Part shown: positions 9,606 through 21,098 of the stretch, piece after piece
Layout: every line of letters starts with the position of its first letter
How positions within the stretch are numbered: position 1 is the first letter of the stretch
Assembly: GCA_049724395.1 (NCBI GenBank)
Contig: JAUGWO010000016.1
Span: 81,437-145,436, forward strand
Reading direction: 5' to 3'
DNA from: Spongospora subterranea f. sp. subterranea
Lineage: Eukaryota; Endomyxa: Phytomyxea; Phytomyxea; Plasmodiophorida
DNA: 64,000 bases
Position numbers and translations under genes: made by a program
Notes under the pieces: model-generated
Database searches by the model: none
Seen by the model: only the letters and a program-made list of their open reading frames with translations
What the model was told of the DNA's origin: nothing

Positions 9606-12190
9606 TAACGGCAGATATCGATCGACGCAAAGACCCTCTTAGTTAGCGGAGCCTCCACATGAACGTAAAGTATGAACGTAAAGGTTTTATGTACTCTTTT
9701 CCGGACAGGTCCTAAAAAATGGTAAAAGTCCGCGGCATGGCAAAAATGCCTTGTCAAACGATACGTTCATTTACGGACAGGTCTATTGTTTGGCGAAAAT
9801 ATATGTTGGCCGTGGTAGATTTTGATAAAAACATTGCATCAGTGGTTCTGGACATCATTACCGACATCAAGGACGTCCTTAAAGTTTTCCGGCCGCATTC
9901 ACATCGGACCTAGGCCATCCGATGTCCTCATTTAGTCCTGCTCTTGCACAGGGCATCATCCAGCTGTATTAGCACACAGGTACCTCGTGCCCCAGCACAT
10001 GATTCAACGCCGATCGCTGTCTACTATCGATTCTGTTGATAAAACCAAGATCAGATTTCCTGCATCGCTCTCATCTGCTGCCATCGAGCAACGCTTCTTC
10101 GCTCAAATAGTCCCAGGACGTACATCGCTGAGTCGTTCTTTCAAACACCCGTCCAGCAATGAGCGATCAAATTGTCTCCTTCCAACAGGCGACATCGCCG
10201 ACGGAATATAACTTCGACGAAAGGAACGCAGTAAGGGGCATGAAATGGGTCATGCCATAATATCATGGTGGGCAATGAGATGCCGCCGTGCTCGGGAACC
10301 ACGAACATTCCTCAGCAAACCCCGAACACACAACTGAGCGACGTGCGCCAACTTGAAGGCAGTTGTGTTTCGGTCAGCGGGTTGAGATGGCAACTGCTGG
10401 ATGAAGAGACCTTGTGATCGTTCATCGCGGGGGAGGGGATCTCATTGACGATGGTCGGCATGATTATATTCCGATTGTCTCCCGCCCTCTTTCGTGATTT
10501 TTGGTTCTACTGCTCAAAACGCGTTCGACATTGATGCAGTTTAGAAATCCTCATTCCATGACGTATCGTCTGCTATATTCTGCTGCATGGACAGAAGCAG
10601 GTCTCGGTCCCTGTGTGATCGTATCTAAGTGATATTCAGCTGTTGCAGCACGATCAGGATCATCAAATACTCGATATTTTTCATCAAAAACCGCATATCG
10701 TATACATCGCTGGATCATTAAATCCCATCAAGGAGTCGCTAATCCGAAAACAGGGCCCTTCAGCAGGCCGATTGATTATGGAAACATTGTCCAGATCTAG
10801 AATAGGTGACCGACCCGAGCAACTTTACGCTGGCCGATCATCAGACCTGTTTTCGTTGAGTGTTTGATCACCCGAGCCGGGTTCCAACAGCTGAACATCG
10901 AATAGACCAGGATCTCGACCTGCTTCTGTCGATGCTGCAGAATCGCACCAAACCATTAACACATCATGGAATATGAACCTGAAACGATTGGCCAATCCCG
11001 ACAGGATTGACGACGAATCTCGCGCTTCACGATCCACGAAACACTCGGCGAACGTCAGTCGACCAACACCACTATTCTGCATTGACACCCGGATTTGTGA
11101 GCGGGATCACACGTTAAAGGGGGTGGGAGACACGAAGAAATTATCGAAGTTCAGCAGTTTGTCACCCGATCCGGGTCATGAAACACGCGACATTTGTCGT
11201 TGAAGCGACCAACATTCTACAGAGGTCAATCGTTGGATTCCATCGCGTCGCCGATCTTCCGTCTCCTATCCAGACTCTTGGTCCTTTCCCCAAACGATTT
11301 CCAGTGATTGATGGGCCGGATCGGGTTCATCGATTAGACCGGTTCGCACAGGAATGTCGACCTGCTTCTGTCTATGCTGTAGAATGGCCTCGGCGCGCCG
11401 GGACAGTAGAATACCTCACAATCTCCCTTTCGATTGCCGCTCATTGGGTATCAATCCGTAAATCAGCAGGCATCAAAGAAGTTCATCACTCAAATCTTTC
11501 CAGATTACTTCAAACGACCAAGATACGCTGACGTTTTCTGGACTACACATCGGAAGGCTTTGCAACGAGAAACCATCGAAATACCTGTTCATACTGACCC
11601 ATTGCTACGAAACACATCAATTCGATGGTCTGGCAGCTCGCTAGGTCCCATTCTCTGTCATAACCGCCTCGATGGGTGTCTGAATTGTGTTTCGCCACGT
11701 AATCCAAAAAGGGGGGAGTGATTGTGATTCCCGTATTTGAGTCACTCTGAAAAGGGACAACATCATCTTACCCCTTCTTCCGAACCCGATCCTTTTGGCA
11801 TTATCTACGATAGACACCGGTTCCACACAGACAGAATCGCAGCAGAGCCTGCCAGGTTGTACCACCATTGACTACAAAACGACCTGGTCCATGATTTGTT
11901 GAGGCAAATTCAATCATTGGTACGACAGGGAGACCTAATAAACTTCTCAAGGATCAGGTAAAGCCAATGTACCTTAAGAGGAACTCTGTTCGACAGATAT
12001 TCTACTCTATAGACTTTATTCAATGGTGAGATTGGGTGGTAAATTAACTGGCGTATTGGCTATTTCAATTGCCTTGATCTGTTCTTCAAGGAAATTTGAT
12101 AGATCTGAGGGCGATCGAATCGTGGATAAAGATCTCGAGGGAATAGGGACTTTGAACTCCTCTGAACATTTCCAAATCACCTATGTAAAA
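9606..12190. other. About 2.6 kb without a recognised gene
   Basis: Only short frames were seen. Two segments resemble each other (about 10880-10950 and 11330-11390, both containing TCGACCTGCTTCTGTC), suggesting a decayed dispersed or tandem duplication. No catalytic motif was recognised. Confidence 0.4.
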
Positions 12191-12660
12191 TACGATCAAT
12201 AACCGATTAAAATCGTTTGTCTGCGCCATGATACCTCTGTCTTAACATCCAGATTCGACCAAGGCTCCGCTGGCGATGAGATTTGATGAGCATTGGCGAT
12301 CCTGATCACCGCTGCGGGGACGGCAGAGATGGATTGTGTGGCCGACGATACCATACGCCTCGATATCCTGGATACGTTGGATAGCGCCATTGTGGATTGC
12401 GGATGGTCAACTCCCCGACTGGGATAGGTTCCGTTGATCGAAGGCGGATCCCGATCCTGAACTTTTTGCCGGGAACGACCCTGGCCCGGCCGACAGTGGT
12501 GTGTGTTGTCGCAATTGCCGGATATCCAGTACAGGGTGTAGTGCAGCCTTCTCTGACCTGGACTGGAACATGCGTCATGATGAATGGGCTACCAGGCAGC
12601 CAGATATCAACATCTAAACGACTTCTCATCGATAGGAAATTACTTCTCCCTTTTCGGATT
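12191..12660 (-). other. Possible minus-strand gene of unknown function
   Basis: Two minus frames (12660-12310 and 12390-12196) could be exons of one gene. The first reads as a beta-rich, cysteine-containing stretch (PGSPFIMTHVPVQVREGC, then VVPGKKFRIGIRL, then PVGELTIRN). No signal peptide or family was recognised. The region 12661-13109 that follows shows nothing firm. Confidence 0.25.
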
Positions 12661-13109
12661 AACAAACGATTTTCTATTCAATCATGCGATTTTATCGATT
12701 TTATAATATTGGTTCGTCGTAGTTGTGAATTTTTGTTGTATGCGTTCTTTATCAAAACGATTTCGCAATGCCTGATACTATAATCGATCGGATCCTAGGC
12801 GGTCGTCGTCGATTGCATCTTAGGCTGATTGAGTTGATCCCGACCATTGGTCCCCCCCCCACCGGCCATACACACACTGTACCCGGTCCCTGGCCCATGT
12901 TGCTGTACATATACGCGACTGATCTGACCGTGGTAGGTCTACCGTTACCTGTACAGTGTACACACGTTACGACACGGGCCCAACGGCACTTGGCCAACTC
13001 CTGTCCCGTTTTATCGTCGTATGTCGGTAGTACCGGCCGCGCGTTGGCAACTTCCTACGTTCCGGCCGTATTCCTCCCCATACAACGCGGCCTGGTTCCT
13101 ATCTAGTTC

Positions 13110-13838
13110 ATGGAAGGGTTCGGATGGCCGCAATCAATCGATAACACCGTTAATGAACGGCACCAATATGGGCGGAAAATTCTCACCAACGGAATTGAGT
13201 CGTGCAAAAAACTGGTGGGGTTCTCCCGCCGCATTGTCGTCGCATCTACTGCTTTGTCGCTCGAACTCAGCGTACATGGTAAAGGAGGGGCGTCATTCTC
13301 TGTCGAGGAAATACTACAACCTGGAGAAACGACGGCCAACTCGTGGAGATTTCTATTCTCGGTCAACGATCGCCTCTCTGGATTTCATTCCGAACTGGCC
13401 AAGAAGTTAATCACTCAGGTGTGCAATCCTTTGAGGGATATTATCATGCTAATGGAGGGGGAACTCGCTGCCCTTGACGAAGAATCGATCAACGACAAGA
13501 TCAGCGTTATGAAGGATAAAATCGCCACGAGGCGCCAGGCGTGCGATGTCGCCTTGACGACGGTGAAATCGTTTGTTCCCTATAAAGGGACGTCGCCCAT
13601 CGCCAAAATCCGCCGCGAAGAGGAGTTCGGACGAAGGCTCAAGGTCGTCGAGGAATGCTATCGGAACTACGAGGCGATCGTCAGCTCGTGCAACGCCACG
13701 GTCGCCAGCTTCATGGAGAACGTCCAGGACCCGCGCCTGAGGGCGATCGAGGAGGTGGAGTTGTGTCGGCAACAGATGATCAGCGATATATCGAATAGAT
13801 TAGAGGTCATGGGGCACATGCTGCCCAATACCATATGA
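13110..13838 (+). CDS. F-BAR/FCH-like domain protein
   Basis: An intronless frame of 242 residues from ATG. It opens with GFGWPQSIDN, followed by helices typical of the FCH region (ERHQYGRKILTNGIESCKKL, then a basic face and WRFLFSVNDRLSGFHSELAKKL), and long charged helices to the end (IRREEEFGRRLKVVEECYRN, then QMISDISNRLEVMG). The length equals one F-BAR module with no SH3 or RhoGAP part. F-BAR proteins form curved dimers on membranes in endocytosis and cytokinesis. That role is inferred from the fold only; a simple coiled coil is the alternative. Downstream genes are on the other strand, with the 3' ends 38 bp apart. Confidence 0.55.
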   Translation: MEGFGWPQSIDNTVNERHQYGRKILTNGIESCKKLVGFSRRIVVASTALSLELSVHGKGGASFSVEEILQPGETTANSWRFLFSVNDRLSGFHSELAKKLITQVCNPLRDIIMLMEGELAALDEESINDKISVMKDKIATRRQACDVALTTVKSFVPYKGTSPIAKIRREEEFGRRLKVVEECYRNYEAIVSSCNATVASFMENVQDPRLRAIEEVELCRQQMISDISNRLEVMGHMLPNTI

Positions 13839-13876
13839 TAAACTCCCCCATCGTCATCATTGGCCTCCTCCGTTAC

Positions 13877-14303
13877 CTATAGCTTTAGCGCCAACATAAT
13901 GTTGTTCATTGACTCGATCTCGACCGACGCCTGCCATAACTGTTGTGAAAAACAACGAATTCAATTTCGCCCCGGAAACCGTTGCATATCCTCTCACTGA
14001 CCAGGAAATCGATTTCCGTCATGTCGTTGTCGTCGATTTGCTGTCCGATCTTATCGAGTTGCGCCTTCAACGGGCCCAGTTTCGCGTTCACTCCGTCGAA
14101 CTCGTCCGAGACCATCAGCTTTGGCGATTTCGCTTTCGCCGCGAGTCGGTCGTAGAACTTCATCAGCCCTACGATTGAACCGGTGGGTGAGAACACGGCG
14201 GTGATCGGATCGGTTCCCCCCTCCGACCTTGGAAATCCCTTTGCGCGCGGTCGACGGTGCTGTAGATCGACAAAACGGTTAATCCCACTAGCGACAACGC
14301 CAT
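13877..14303 (-). CDS. Hypothetical 101-residue protein with N-terminal hydrophobic segment
   Basis: Three exons with GT-AG borders and intact phase: 14303-14228, 14168-14002, 13939-13877. The product begins MALSLVGLTVLSIYSTVDRA, a likely signal anchor or mitochondrial targeting helix. It continues with LMKFYDRLAAKAKSPKLMV and an amphipathic coiled-coil-like stretch (LGPLKAQLDKIGQQIDDND), and ends MLALKL. No family was recognised. It is 22 bp downstream of the PH-domain gene on the same strand. The three phase-consistent introns support a real gene. Confidence 0.55.
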
Positions 14304-14325
14304 TTCACACAACAACACAGAATTA

Positions 14326-15506
14326 CTAGGTCCGTCTCGTGGGGCTCTTCCCATCGGCCGCCGCCGCCGCCGCCGGATCCGTTCGGATCATCTTCAGTCC
14401 GACGATCAGTTCCGTCAGTTCCTCCAACTAGAACCGCCCCCAAAACACGAACAATCAATCAGTGGGTGATCTGACCGAGTGAAACTGGCGATCGCCACCT
14501 CATTGTTATTGGCCGCCTGGATCAACGCCGCCAGGCCCTGGACCCAGCAATTGTGCTCCGTATTGCTGAATGGAAATGACACAACAGACCGATCAGCGAA
14601 TCAGTTTCCGACGACCCGTGGTCGACCCACGAAAACCAACGTACTTCTTGGCGACCACATCCAGCGTTTTATACCGATCGTACACGATGGAGAACGAGGC
14701 TTTAGCCAGTTCAGGCGACGCGTGTCGTTGGAATTTGGATGTGCATTGGCCCACGATTACGCGATCGATCGATCGAACGTCGATCTGGGTCGATTTCTTC
14801 GCCTGTAAACGACGATGATCGAGAGACGTTCCCGGGAAAAACGATTCGATATTGGGCGCGAGACCTTGTTCTTGGACGACCAGATGATCTTGGTGTTGTC
14901 CTGCGACAGCCGAAACGGGCGGAAATGGGGAACGCCCCAATGCCCGTACTTCAGGAACGACGTCCCGTCCTTCATCATCTTGAGCGCGTCCATCTCCTGG
15001 ACGTACTCCCGGTTCGGGTCGAGGTTCTCGGACATCGCCCGCCCGCGTCGGGCGACCGGCCTGGGCGGCGGCGGCCGATCGGGAACCTGCGATCGATTGG
15101 CGGCGGCGTCCTCGTGCGATAAACTGCCGCGATGGGTTTTCTCCAGACCGTGATCGCTATCGGATGATGATTTCGACCCATCGTCGTTCTCCTCCTCTAT
15201 CGGCACTCGCGCCGCCGGCCGATTGCCGATGGCGACGGGATCCATTTTGATGACGGGCTCCGATGTGTGGCGAACGTGATCATTACGGGCTGGCGATGGA
15301 TTGGGTTTGAAATCGAACAGATCCACCTCCTTCGCGTCGAAATCGAACACGTCGAACGACGTGGTGGATTTCGCCGAGATCGGATCGGTGTCGAACGGGT
15401 TCGACGATGACGGTTTGGGAATATCGCCAGAGGCGATCGTGGTCGACGGAATTCGCCGGCGAGTTTTATTGCTGGCTCGCGGCGCCAGGATGCGGATCGA
15501 CGCCAT
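14326..15506 (-). CDS. PH-domain protein
   Basis: Four exons, all in phase: 15506-14865, 14802-14645, 14565-14499, 14427-14326, giving 322 residues. The N-terminal 190 residues are low-complexity and polar, with repeated DxFDF-like motifs (FDVFDFDAKEVDLFDF) and a proline-rich patch (PPPPRP). A PH domain follows: G.SFLKYGHWGVPHFRPFRL, then IIWSSKNK across the first intron, IDVRSIDRVIVGQCTSKF, FSIVYDRYKTLDVVAK and a closing helix W-VQGLAALIQAA. This is the PH subtype seen in plant and protist signalling proteins, where it binds phosphoinositides. The tail has LEELTELIVGLKMIR and a polyalanine run. Partner and pathway are not shown. Confidence 0.8.
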
Positions 15507-16056
15507 GGCTCTGGTACCTGCGTGGAGATATATCGAATGGGGGCACACGCCACAACCATCATCACCATCATCATCACCTTCCTGGCCCCATCAGGTCGAT
15601 TGGCAAAAAAACAGACAGATTGACGATCACCGCCAGTTTTATTGATGACGTTTTTCGAGCAAACAATCACGGAATCCGACTCAGATCCTGATCGTGATCA
15701 ATTTCCCGGCTATTTCTGCCACTTCCGACCAACGCCTTTGTGTTGCAGATATCGTTAATCCCCTTTGAATTTCTGAAGACATTACCCGCAGGAATGGCGG
15801 AAAACGGCCATTCAAATAACGAAATGTTCAGGGGATTTTGTTGATTTGGAAGGGGGGCGTGGCGAAGGGCGGCGGTTGATGAAGTTAAATTAGGGGTATT
15901 GTGTATTGTATTGCACACGAGTTGACGATCGTGTCGATCATCGGTGTTATCGCCGATCCGTCCGCGGTCGTCGGCGATTGCAATGCGAGATCCTGAACAC
16001 ACAACAACAACATAAAACCCGATCAGATCGCCGAACCTTGGCCAACAACGTCAATG
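15507..16056. other. Intergenic, nothing firm
   Basis: Short minus frames occur around 16000-15700 without an ATG start or domain. The stretch is probably the promoter of the PH gene and the 3' region of the gene before it. Confidence 0.3.
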
Positions 16057-16296
16057 TCAAATGTTCCCGACCTTCTCGGTCAGATTATATGAACGGGATC
16101 CCGATTCAATCATATCGATGACGAGATCGATACGATCTGTGGTGAAGTTCGGGTCGTTCCTGATCGCGTCAATGTCGTCGGCGTGATCGTCTGTGAATCT
16201 GGATTTGTATTGAACCAGGAAATTCTTCGACACCCGATCGCGATTCAGCTCCGGATCCTGATACAATCGCTCATTGTTGCTGGACGCCATCTCCAT
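16057..16296 (-). CDS. Rsa3-like small ribosome-assembly protein (tentative)
   Basis: A 79-residue single-exon frame. After a short polar N-terminus comes KNFLVQYKSRFTDDHADDID, AIRNDPNFTTDRIDLVIDMI and ESGSRSYN. This resembles the Rsa3 C-terminal domain, which has an F..Y....ADDLD.LR...F....L..LI..L..G layout and acts in early 60S assembly in the nucleolus. The start is the first of two nearby ATGs. It lies 30 bp after the stop of the preceding minus-strand gene. The family is short and weakly conserved, so the call is moderate. Confidence 0.5.
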   Translation of the reverse strand: MEMASSNNERLYQDPELNRDRVSKNFLVQYKSRFTDDHADDIDAIRNDPNFTTDRIDLVIDMIESGSRSYNLTEKVGNI

Positions 16297-16326
16297 CTCG
16301 TATCTCTGCGATATTTCGGTTCAAAT

Positions 16327-16758
16327 TCAATAAACGGGTCGATTGGCAGTTTTGGGGTTTACGAGTTGATCCAATGAGAGAAACGCTTCGCGTATCAGAC
16401 GAGTTAATCCATTAGCGATCAGACGATAGGTCTCGGATCGAACCTGATCGGATATCGACTGGTCGCCAACCAGATCGGCCAACTGATGGAATAACGAGTC
16501 GCCAGTTGATACAAACGACTTGGCGATATGAGGGAGGATCAGGTGAATCCGGTTGATCGACGATATTAGCGAGATCTCCAAGTCGGACAGGCGACGCCAC
16601 AGGACCGGATCGGGCAGTCCCTGTAGAATATTGACGATGACTCCCTGATCGTCGACATCGGCGATCGACCGGACCCGATCGTGATCACGAGAGGGCGATA
16701 TCGGCTCATCGGTCAATGACGATAACTCCTCGGCCCATCTCTCGATTGCCTCCAACAT
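16327..16758 (-). CDS. Hypothetical helical protein, 143 residues
   Basis: A single exon from ATG to TAA. Predicted to be almost entirely helical (IVNILQGLPDPVLWRRLSDL, then ISLISSINRIHLILPHIAKS, then RLIANGLTRLIREAFLSLDQ), with no signal or transmembrane segment. The pattern resembles small subunits of tethering or kinetochore complexes, but I do not recognise a family. A GTCCGTGAC motif lies about 96 bp upstream at 16855-16863. Confidence 0.55.
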   Translation of the reverse strand: MLEAIERWAEELSSLTDEPISPSRDHDRVRSIADVDDQGVIVNILQGLPDPVLWRRLSDLEISLISSINRIHLILPHIAKSFVSTGDSLFHQLADLVGDQSISDQVRSETYRLIANGLTRLIREAFLSLDQLVNPKTANRPVY

Positions 16759-16854
16759 GATTTCCGTCCCTTGTTGGGGATTCCTCCGTGGTTGCCAAAT
16801 AGAGCGGCCTCTTTCCGACTCTACGGACTAATTTACAGTCCGAGAACGGACCCC

Positions 16855-16863
16855 GTCACGGAC
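16855..16863 (-). promoter_or_regulatory. GTCCGTGAC motif upstream of the 16758 gene
   Basis: One of five close copies of GTCACGGA(C)/GTCCGTGAC in the window (3962, 3974, 16855, 42712, 44761). Three are 50-105 bp ahead of a start codon. Candidate promoter element, function unknown. Confidence 0.35.
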
Positions 16864-17394
16864 AGTACAACAGAGAAAAACATCGAAACGGCGCTTGGAA
16901 AACCGTTTCGTTTGATAAAACCAGCGAGTATTTTTGGACCGTCTTTTTTGTTTCAGTGGGTGATCATTATTTCATTGAGAGGGCGTTCAGGGGAGGGGGT
17001 GTTGAGAGCGTTTCGATAAATTAGGGACAGAGTGGTGACAGATTTTATTGGGAACTGAGCGGAAAACACGATTATTATCAAGATGGTCTTATAATAATCC
17101 ATCACTATTGCATAGCTGTACCATGACGACTGTCAAACGCATTCGGCATTGATCTAGTACTTTGGTGTCGCTTGTGAATGTCGTTTCCTGGCAACTTCTT
17201 GGGCAGTTGAAGCATCAAACAAATATTCACGGTGTACCATTCAGTAGTAGATCGCCGAATACGACCCCCACAAAAAGTTGTCTTATTTGGAGGTCACAAT
17301 TCCGTAATGAACTAGTAAAATGTGGTGACAATGTGAATAATCTGTGATATACAGTGTTTAGTTTTACGGCACAAAAAAAAAAAACACCTAAAAC
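16864..17394. other. Intergenic, nothing recognised
   Basis: A low-information stretch with no domain-bearing frame. Bases 17230-17330 resemble 17455-17530, so it borders the repeat that follows. Confidence 0.3.
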
Positions 17395-17652
17395 TTGTTG
17401 AGGTTGGGATTGTCGATCTAATTGAAACCCGTGGAAATGGCAGACTCGGTCAATATTAGTTCACCGAATAAAGACCACAGAAAGTTGTCCCATCTGGCGG
17501 TTCACAATTCTGTAGTGATATAGTGACTGTTGGTCTCGAAGTCCATATCCGCCGTTTGAGGGACCGACTTTATCTTCTTAGGAATCCTGTCACTTGCAGT
17601 GACCGAATCTACCATTTCCACGGATTTCAGTGAAATCGACAATCCCAAATGA
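17395..17652. repeat. Short inverted repeat
   Basis: The segment around 17403-17450 (GGGATTGTCGAT...GTGGAAATGG) recurs inverted at about 17605-17648. The region 17653-18100 beyond it shows no gene. Confidence 0.55.
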
Positions 17653-18099
17653 ACTTAATTCCAATCGAACAATCGATACACGACCTAACTCATGAGTCAC
17701 GAACTTAATTCCATCAAAAATTGATCCATCTCAAGATTCGGTAGGCCAATTATCGCGAGGTTTAGACTAGGAAAATGACGCTATGTCCAATAGGCCTGAA
17801 AACTTTGACACCGCGCGAACAATTACTGTAAACTTCATGTCAATTTGGCTCGACCTTGAAAACCGCATATTTCGATTCCCATATCCCCTTTTATCCGCTG
17901 TTCGAAGTGGATATTGATCGTTAACGTACTCCTGTATGTTCTATTGCGCAATCTATTCTATTTTTCGTAAAATAGAATAGATGGTCTCCCACCGGACAAT
18001 TCTAAATTGAAATTCTAATTTCTATTTTTTCCACGGATGTTCTATTTTGGGTATTTTGGGACCAAAATAGCACCAATCTAGTCCATTTCTATTCAGTCT

Positions 18100-18860
18100 G
18101 AGCAGTATTTCGACGCCACGGGCAACAATGGTCTTCACATGAGGACGAACTGCTGTGCTGTGCCTGGATTGCGGTTTCAGAAGATCCATTATTCGGGAAC
18201 TGGTCAGAAAACAGGCAAGTTTCGGCGACGAATCTCCGACTTCTACCAGGTCTGAAGTTCCTGGTGGCGACAGCGAACGGAACGAAGCCGCGTTGACGTC
18301 GACTCGATTCGCACGTCAATGTCGAAATTCTGTGGATAGGTTGACAGTCAAGGCAACAGAGCGCTCCGGATGGTCGTCGGAGATGTAGGTGGACTAAGCA
18401 TTACGCTCTCTGGAAGTTACGGGTCTCTCTCAAGGGGTCCGAATTTGAATTCCAGACCTGTTGGCAGTTTCTGAAAAAACGCAACATAGATGGGTTGAGA
18501 TCGGCGCTGTCTCTCCTTTACAAAAGGTTATCGCCGAGGTAGAATCTAAATCGACAGTGGAATCTCCAGTTCGTCCAATCGGTCAGCGCTCTGTGAAGCG
18601 CTTAGCAATAACTCCAACGGAGGAGAATGATCTGCAGAAAAAAAAAACAGCATGACGAGTTTATTGCGATTACAAAGCGAAAGGTCGAAGCGAGCGAGGA
18701 TCGTAACGCGTTCAACCTTTTCGCGATGGATCCGGATTCAGCTGAGAGCCGTCGATACTTTGTCCTGAAAAAGCGTGCGTAATTCAAAGACGTTGGAAGA
18801 TGAAGTCGACGACGATTGCGAAGATGCGGCTTAAAGTGTTTTATTCTTCTTCTCTCCCTA
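18100..18860. other. Possible transposon-derived reading frames
   Basis: Several open plus-strand pieces (18155-18388, 18461-18655, 18661-18790) have polar, basic content, but I cannot join or name them. They lie next to the Harbinger-like remnant and the hairpin and are probably part of the same old element. Confidence 0.25.
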
Positions 18861-18871
18861 AAAATTCCACT

Positions 18872-18945
18872 GATGTCGTACCAAATCGTCTCGGCATCGG
18901 TAGTCTTTTTACACTTTCGATGCCGAGACGATTTGGTACAACATC
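18872..18945. repeat. Strong hairpin: 28-bp arms with one mismatch, 18-bp loop
   Basis: The left arm 18872-18899 (contains CCAAATCGTCTCGGCATCG) pairs with 18918-18945 with one mismatch. Flanking AATTCC/GGAATT extends the symmetry. Confidence 0.9.
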
Positions 18946-19029
18946 TGCGGAATTGCTATGGAGAAGAAGAATACAACACATTAAGCTGCATCTTCCCAAT
19001 GTACAAAACTCATCTACAGAACCATCCGA

Positions 19030-19257
19030 TTATGTTGTCGAGTCTCCAAAATAGTCTTTGAGAAATCTTTCTCCAGCCTCGTGACGTCCTCTCTCTATAT
19101 TTTTACATTTTCCGGCTACAGAACCACCACGTCGTGGGAGCACCGGTTGTATTCGAATATATGGTGTACCAATAGTATTCATCGTCACTGCTTTCGGATG
19201 AAGAATCCATTTTGCGAGATAGATATAGAAAAGACTTGAGACGGTGCGGGTACACAA
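19030..19257 (-). pseudogene. Remnant of a plant-type Harbinger transposase N-terminus
   Basis: The minus frame contains RGGSVAGKCKNIERGRHEAG followed by ERFLKDYFGD. This matches the RGGS.PG..PN..R....A..RL..DYF block that opens 'plant transposon protein' transposases. The rest of the transposase is not found downstream, so this is a fragment. Confidence 0.5.
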
Positions 19258-21098
19258 TCACGGTTAGAATGGAAGGAGATGCTCTAACATTACGAAATCA
19301 ACTTCACAGTTTGTCAAGTTCTCGGTGAAGTCAACTTGATCTGAGCGGTATAGTCTGGACGGCCCTGCTCCTGGACTGATGCCAAGCGTCTGCTCCAGAT
19401 AGTGTCCGATCAACATTTCCAAAGGTCCCGCGCCCACAATTGGGCAAAATAACGCATCGGAAGCAGTCCGGCGTGTCGTTTGCGGGTGGTTCGCGGTTGA
19501 TATCGTCAGACCCTGCCATTAAATCAGGTTTGATTAGGTTCTTCAAAGGGAACGGGACGTACCGACGACCTCGGTCGCAGAGTAAATCGCCAATCGCCCT
19601 GCACTGTAAATTCCCCCCATCCTTGAGCGGCTTGTTGATGGCGATATCACGACAAGTGATGGATGGAAGTCGTCATCCAAACCCCCCCGCCCCTCGGCCT
19701 CTATAAGCGTGAAACCCCTTGCCAGCTGAGGCAAATGCATTGATCGTGTGCGGTCTAGCAATGATTAGTGAGGACCGCAACGGTTTCGATGTTTTTCACA
19801 TTTCGGTTTCGGAGATCGTGTCAAACCAGTGTCCTGCCGAGACAGCATTCGTCAAGACACCGACGACAAGTGGATTGATGTGGCGAGCCCTGACACTGAC
19901 GACGACATCGTCAAATTTGTACCAGAGTCACGACGCCCCATTTCCATTTGCAGGTTCAGGAGACACTCTCAGCGTTCACGACTGACGGCGGGTCGTTCGA
20001 GGCTGCAGCCAAACAGTACAATGTTCTTCAAAACGAGTTAGGGGGGGCTCTCGTTGTCTGGGATTCTTCTGGGTCATTCCTTGACGTCCATGGGCGTGGT
20101 CTTGTCGTGCACGATAACGTAGTTGGCTGCTGACAATCAATGACGTTCATTCGCTGTTGGTTGCGGTTGAAAGGGAGGACTATGAATGGAGACTGTTCTG
20201 TCGCCCTGATCACTGCATATGAAACATGTCGCGTTTTGGCCATGGCACAAGTTTCACGATGTCGTCCCGTAGTGACAGCGCTCCCCGTGTCGATCCATCT
20301 GGCTACTTGTTGCTCACGCTGCCGGTCTCGGCAGGATGACACGATCTCCAAAAAACTATCGAAATCCTCACGGTCCTCGGGGGTCGCAATGTCGTCGAAA
20401 CCGCCCGTCGGGCCCATTCCACATCGCGCCACGACCATGATGTGACTTTCGTTCCGGCAATCGGGACGGGACGGCGATGGCGCTACGCACCCCAGTTCTG
20501 GTGGCGACATTTTCTTACGAGTCATCGCGGCCAGTTCCTTTCTCGGGTTTTGTGCCCAGCTACGTTAATCTGCGATATGAACCCGAGTTGAACAACAGGA
20601 TAACTGGGCTTGTCTGACGATGATAACCCCATGAACATGTGGAATCAAGTTGGTTGAACGATCGGGGAAATGAACCACGCTGAACGTTTCTGAAACGCCG
20701 CCTTCTGTTGTCTACGCCCATAACCTGAACAGGAACTGCAATCCCGTTGTTTGTTCTCGTCATTCCCAATCATGTTAGAGATTCTCATAACCCCAAGACC
20801 ATTTAAACGACCACGATCTGACCAAACCCCTTTTTCTCGTATTGCTCTATTGAGCGATGTTTTATGGGGAATTCTCCCCCGTTTCCCGCCCTCCCTCCCC
20901 CCTCCTCTTATGGTCCGATGGCGATAAACCCCATGTCGGGCACGACCGACCTGACGGTTATAGTAGGGGCGATCGATCATTGGTCCATTAACGATCATTG
21001 TCGAGCGATCAATGGTGTCGGGATCCCGATCCGATCATGGCCATCGGGCACCCTGGATCCGATATCCTCCGGGGCGCCAACAGCGCAACGCCAAGGCC
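19258..21098. other. About 1.8 kb with no recognised gene
   Basis: Open frames exist on both strands (for example minus 20525-20028), but none shows a domain, a consistent start or a splice structure. The last part may hold 5' exons of the CCDC180-like gene, since its frame stays open upstream of 21099. Confidence 0.3.
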
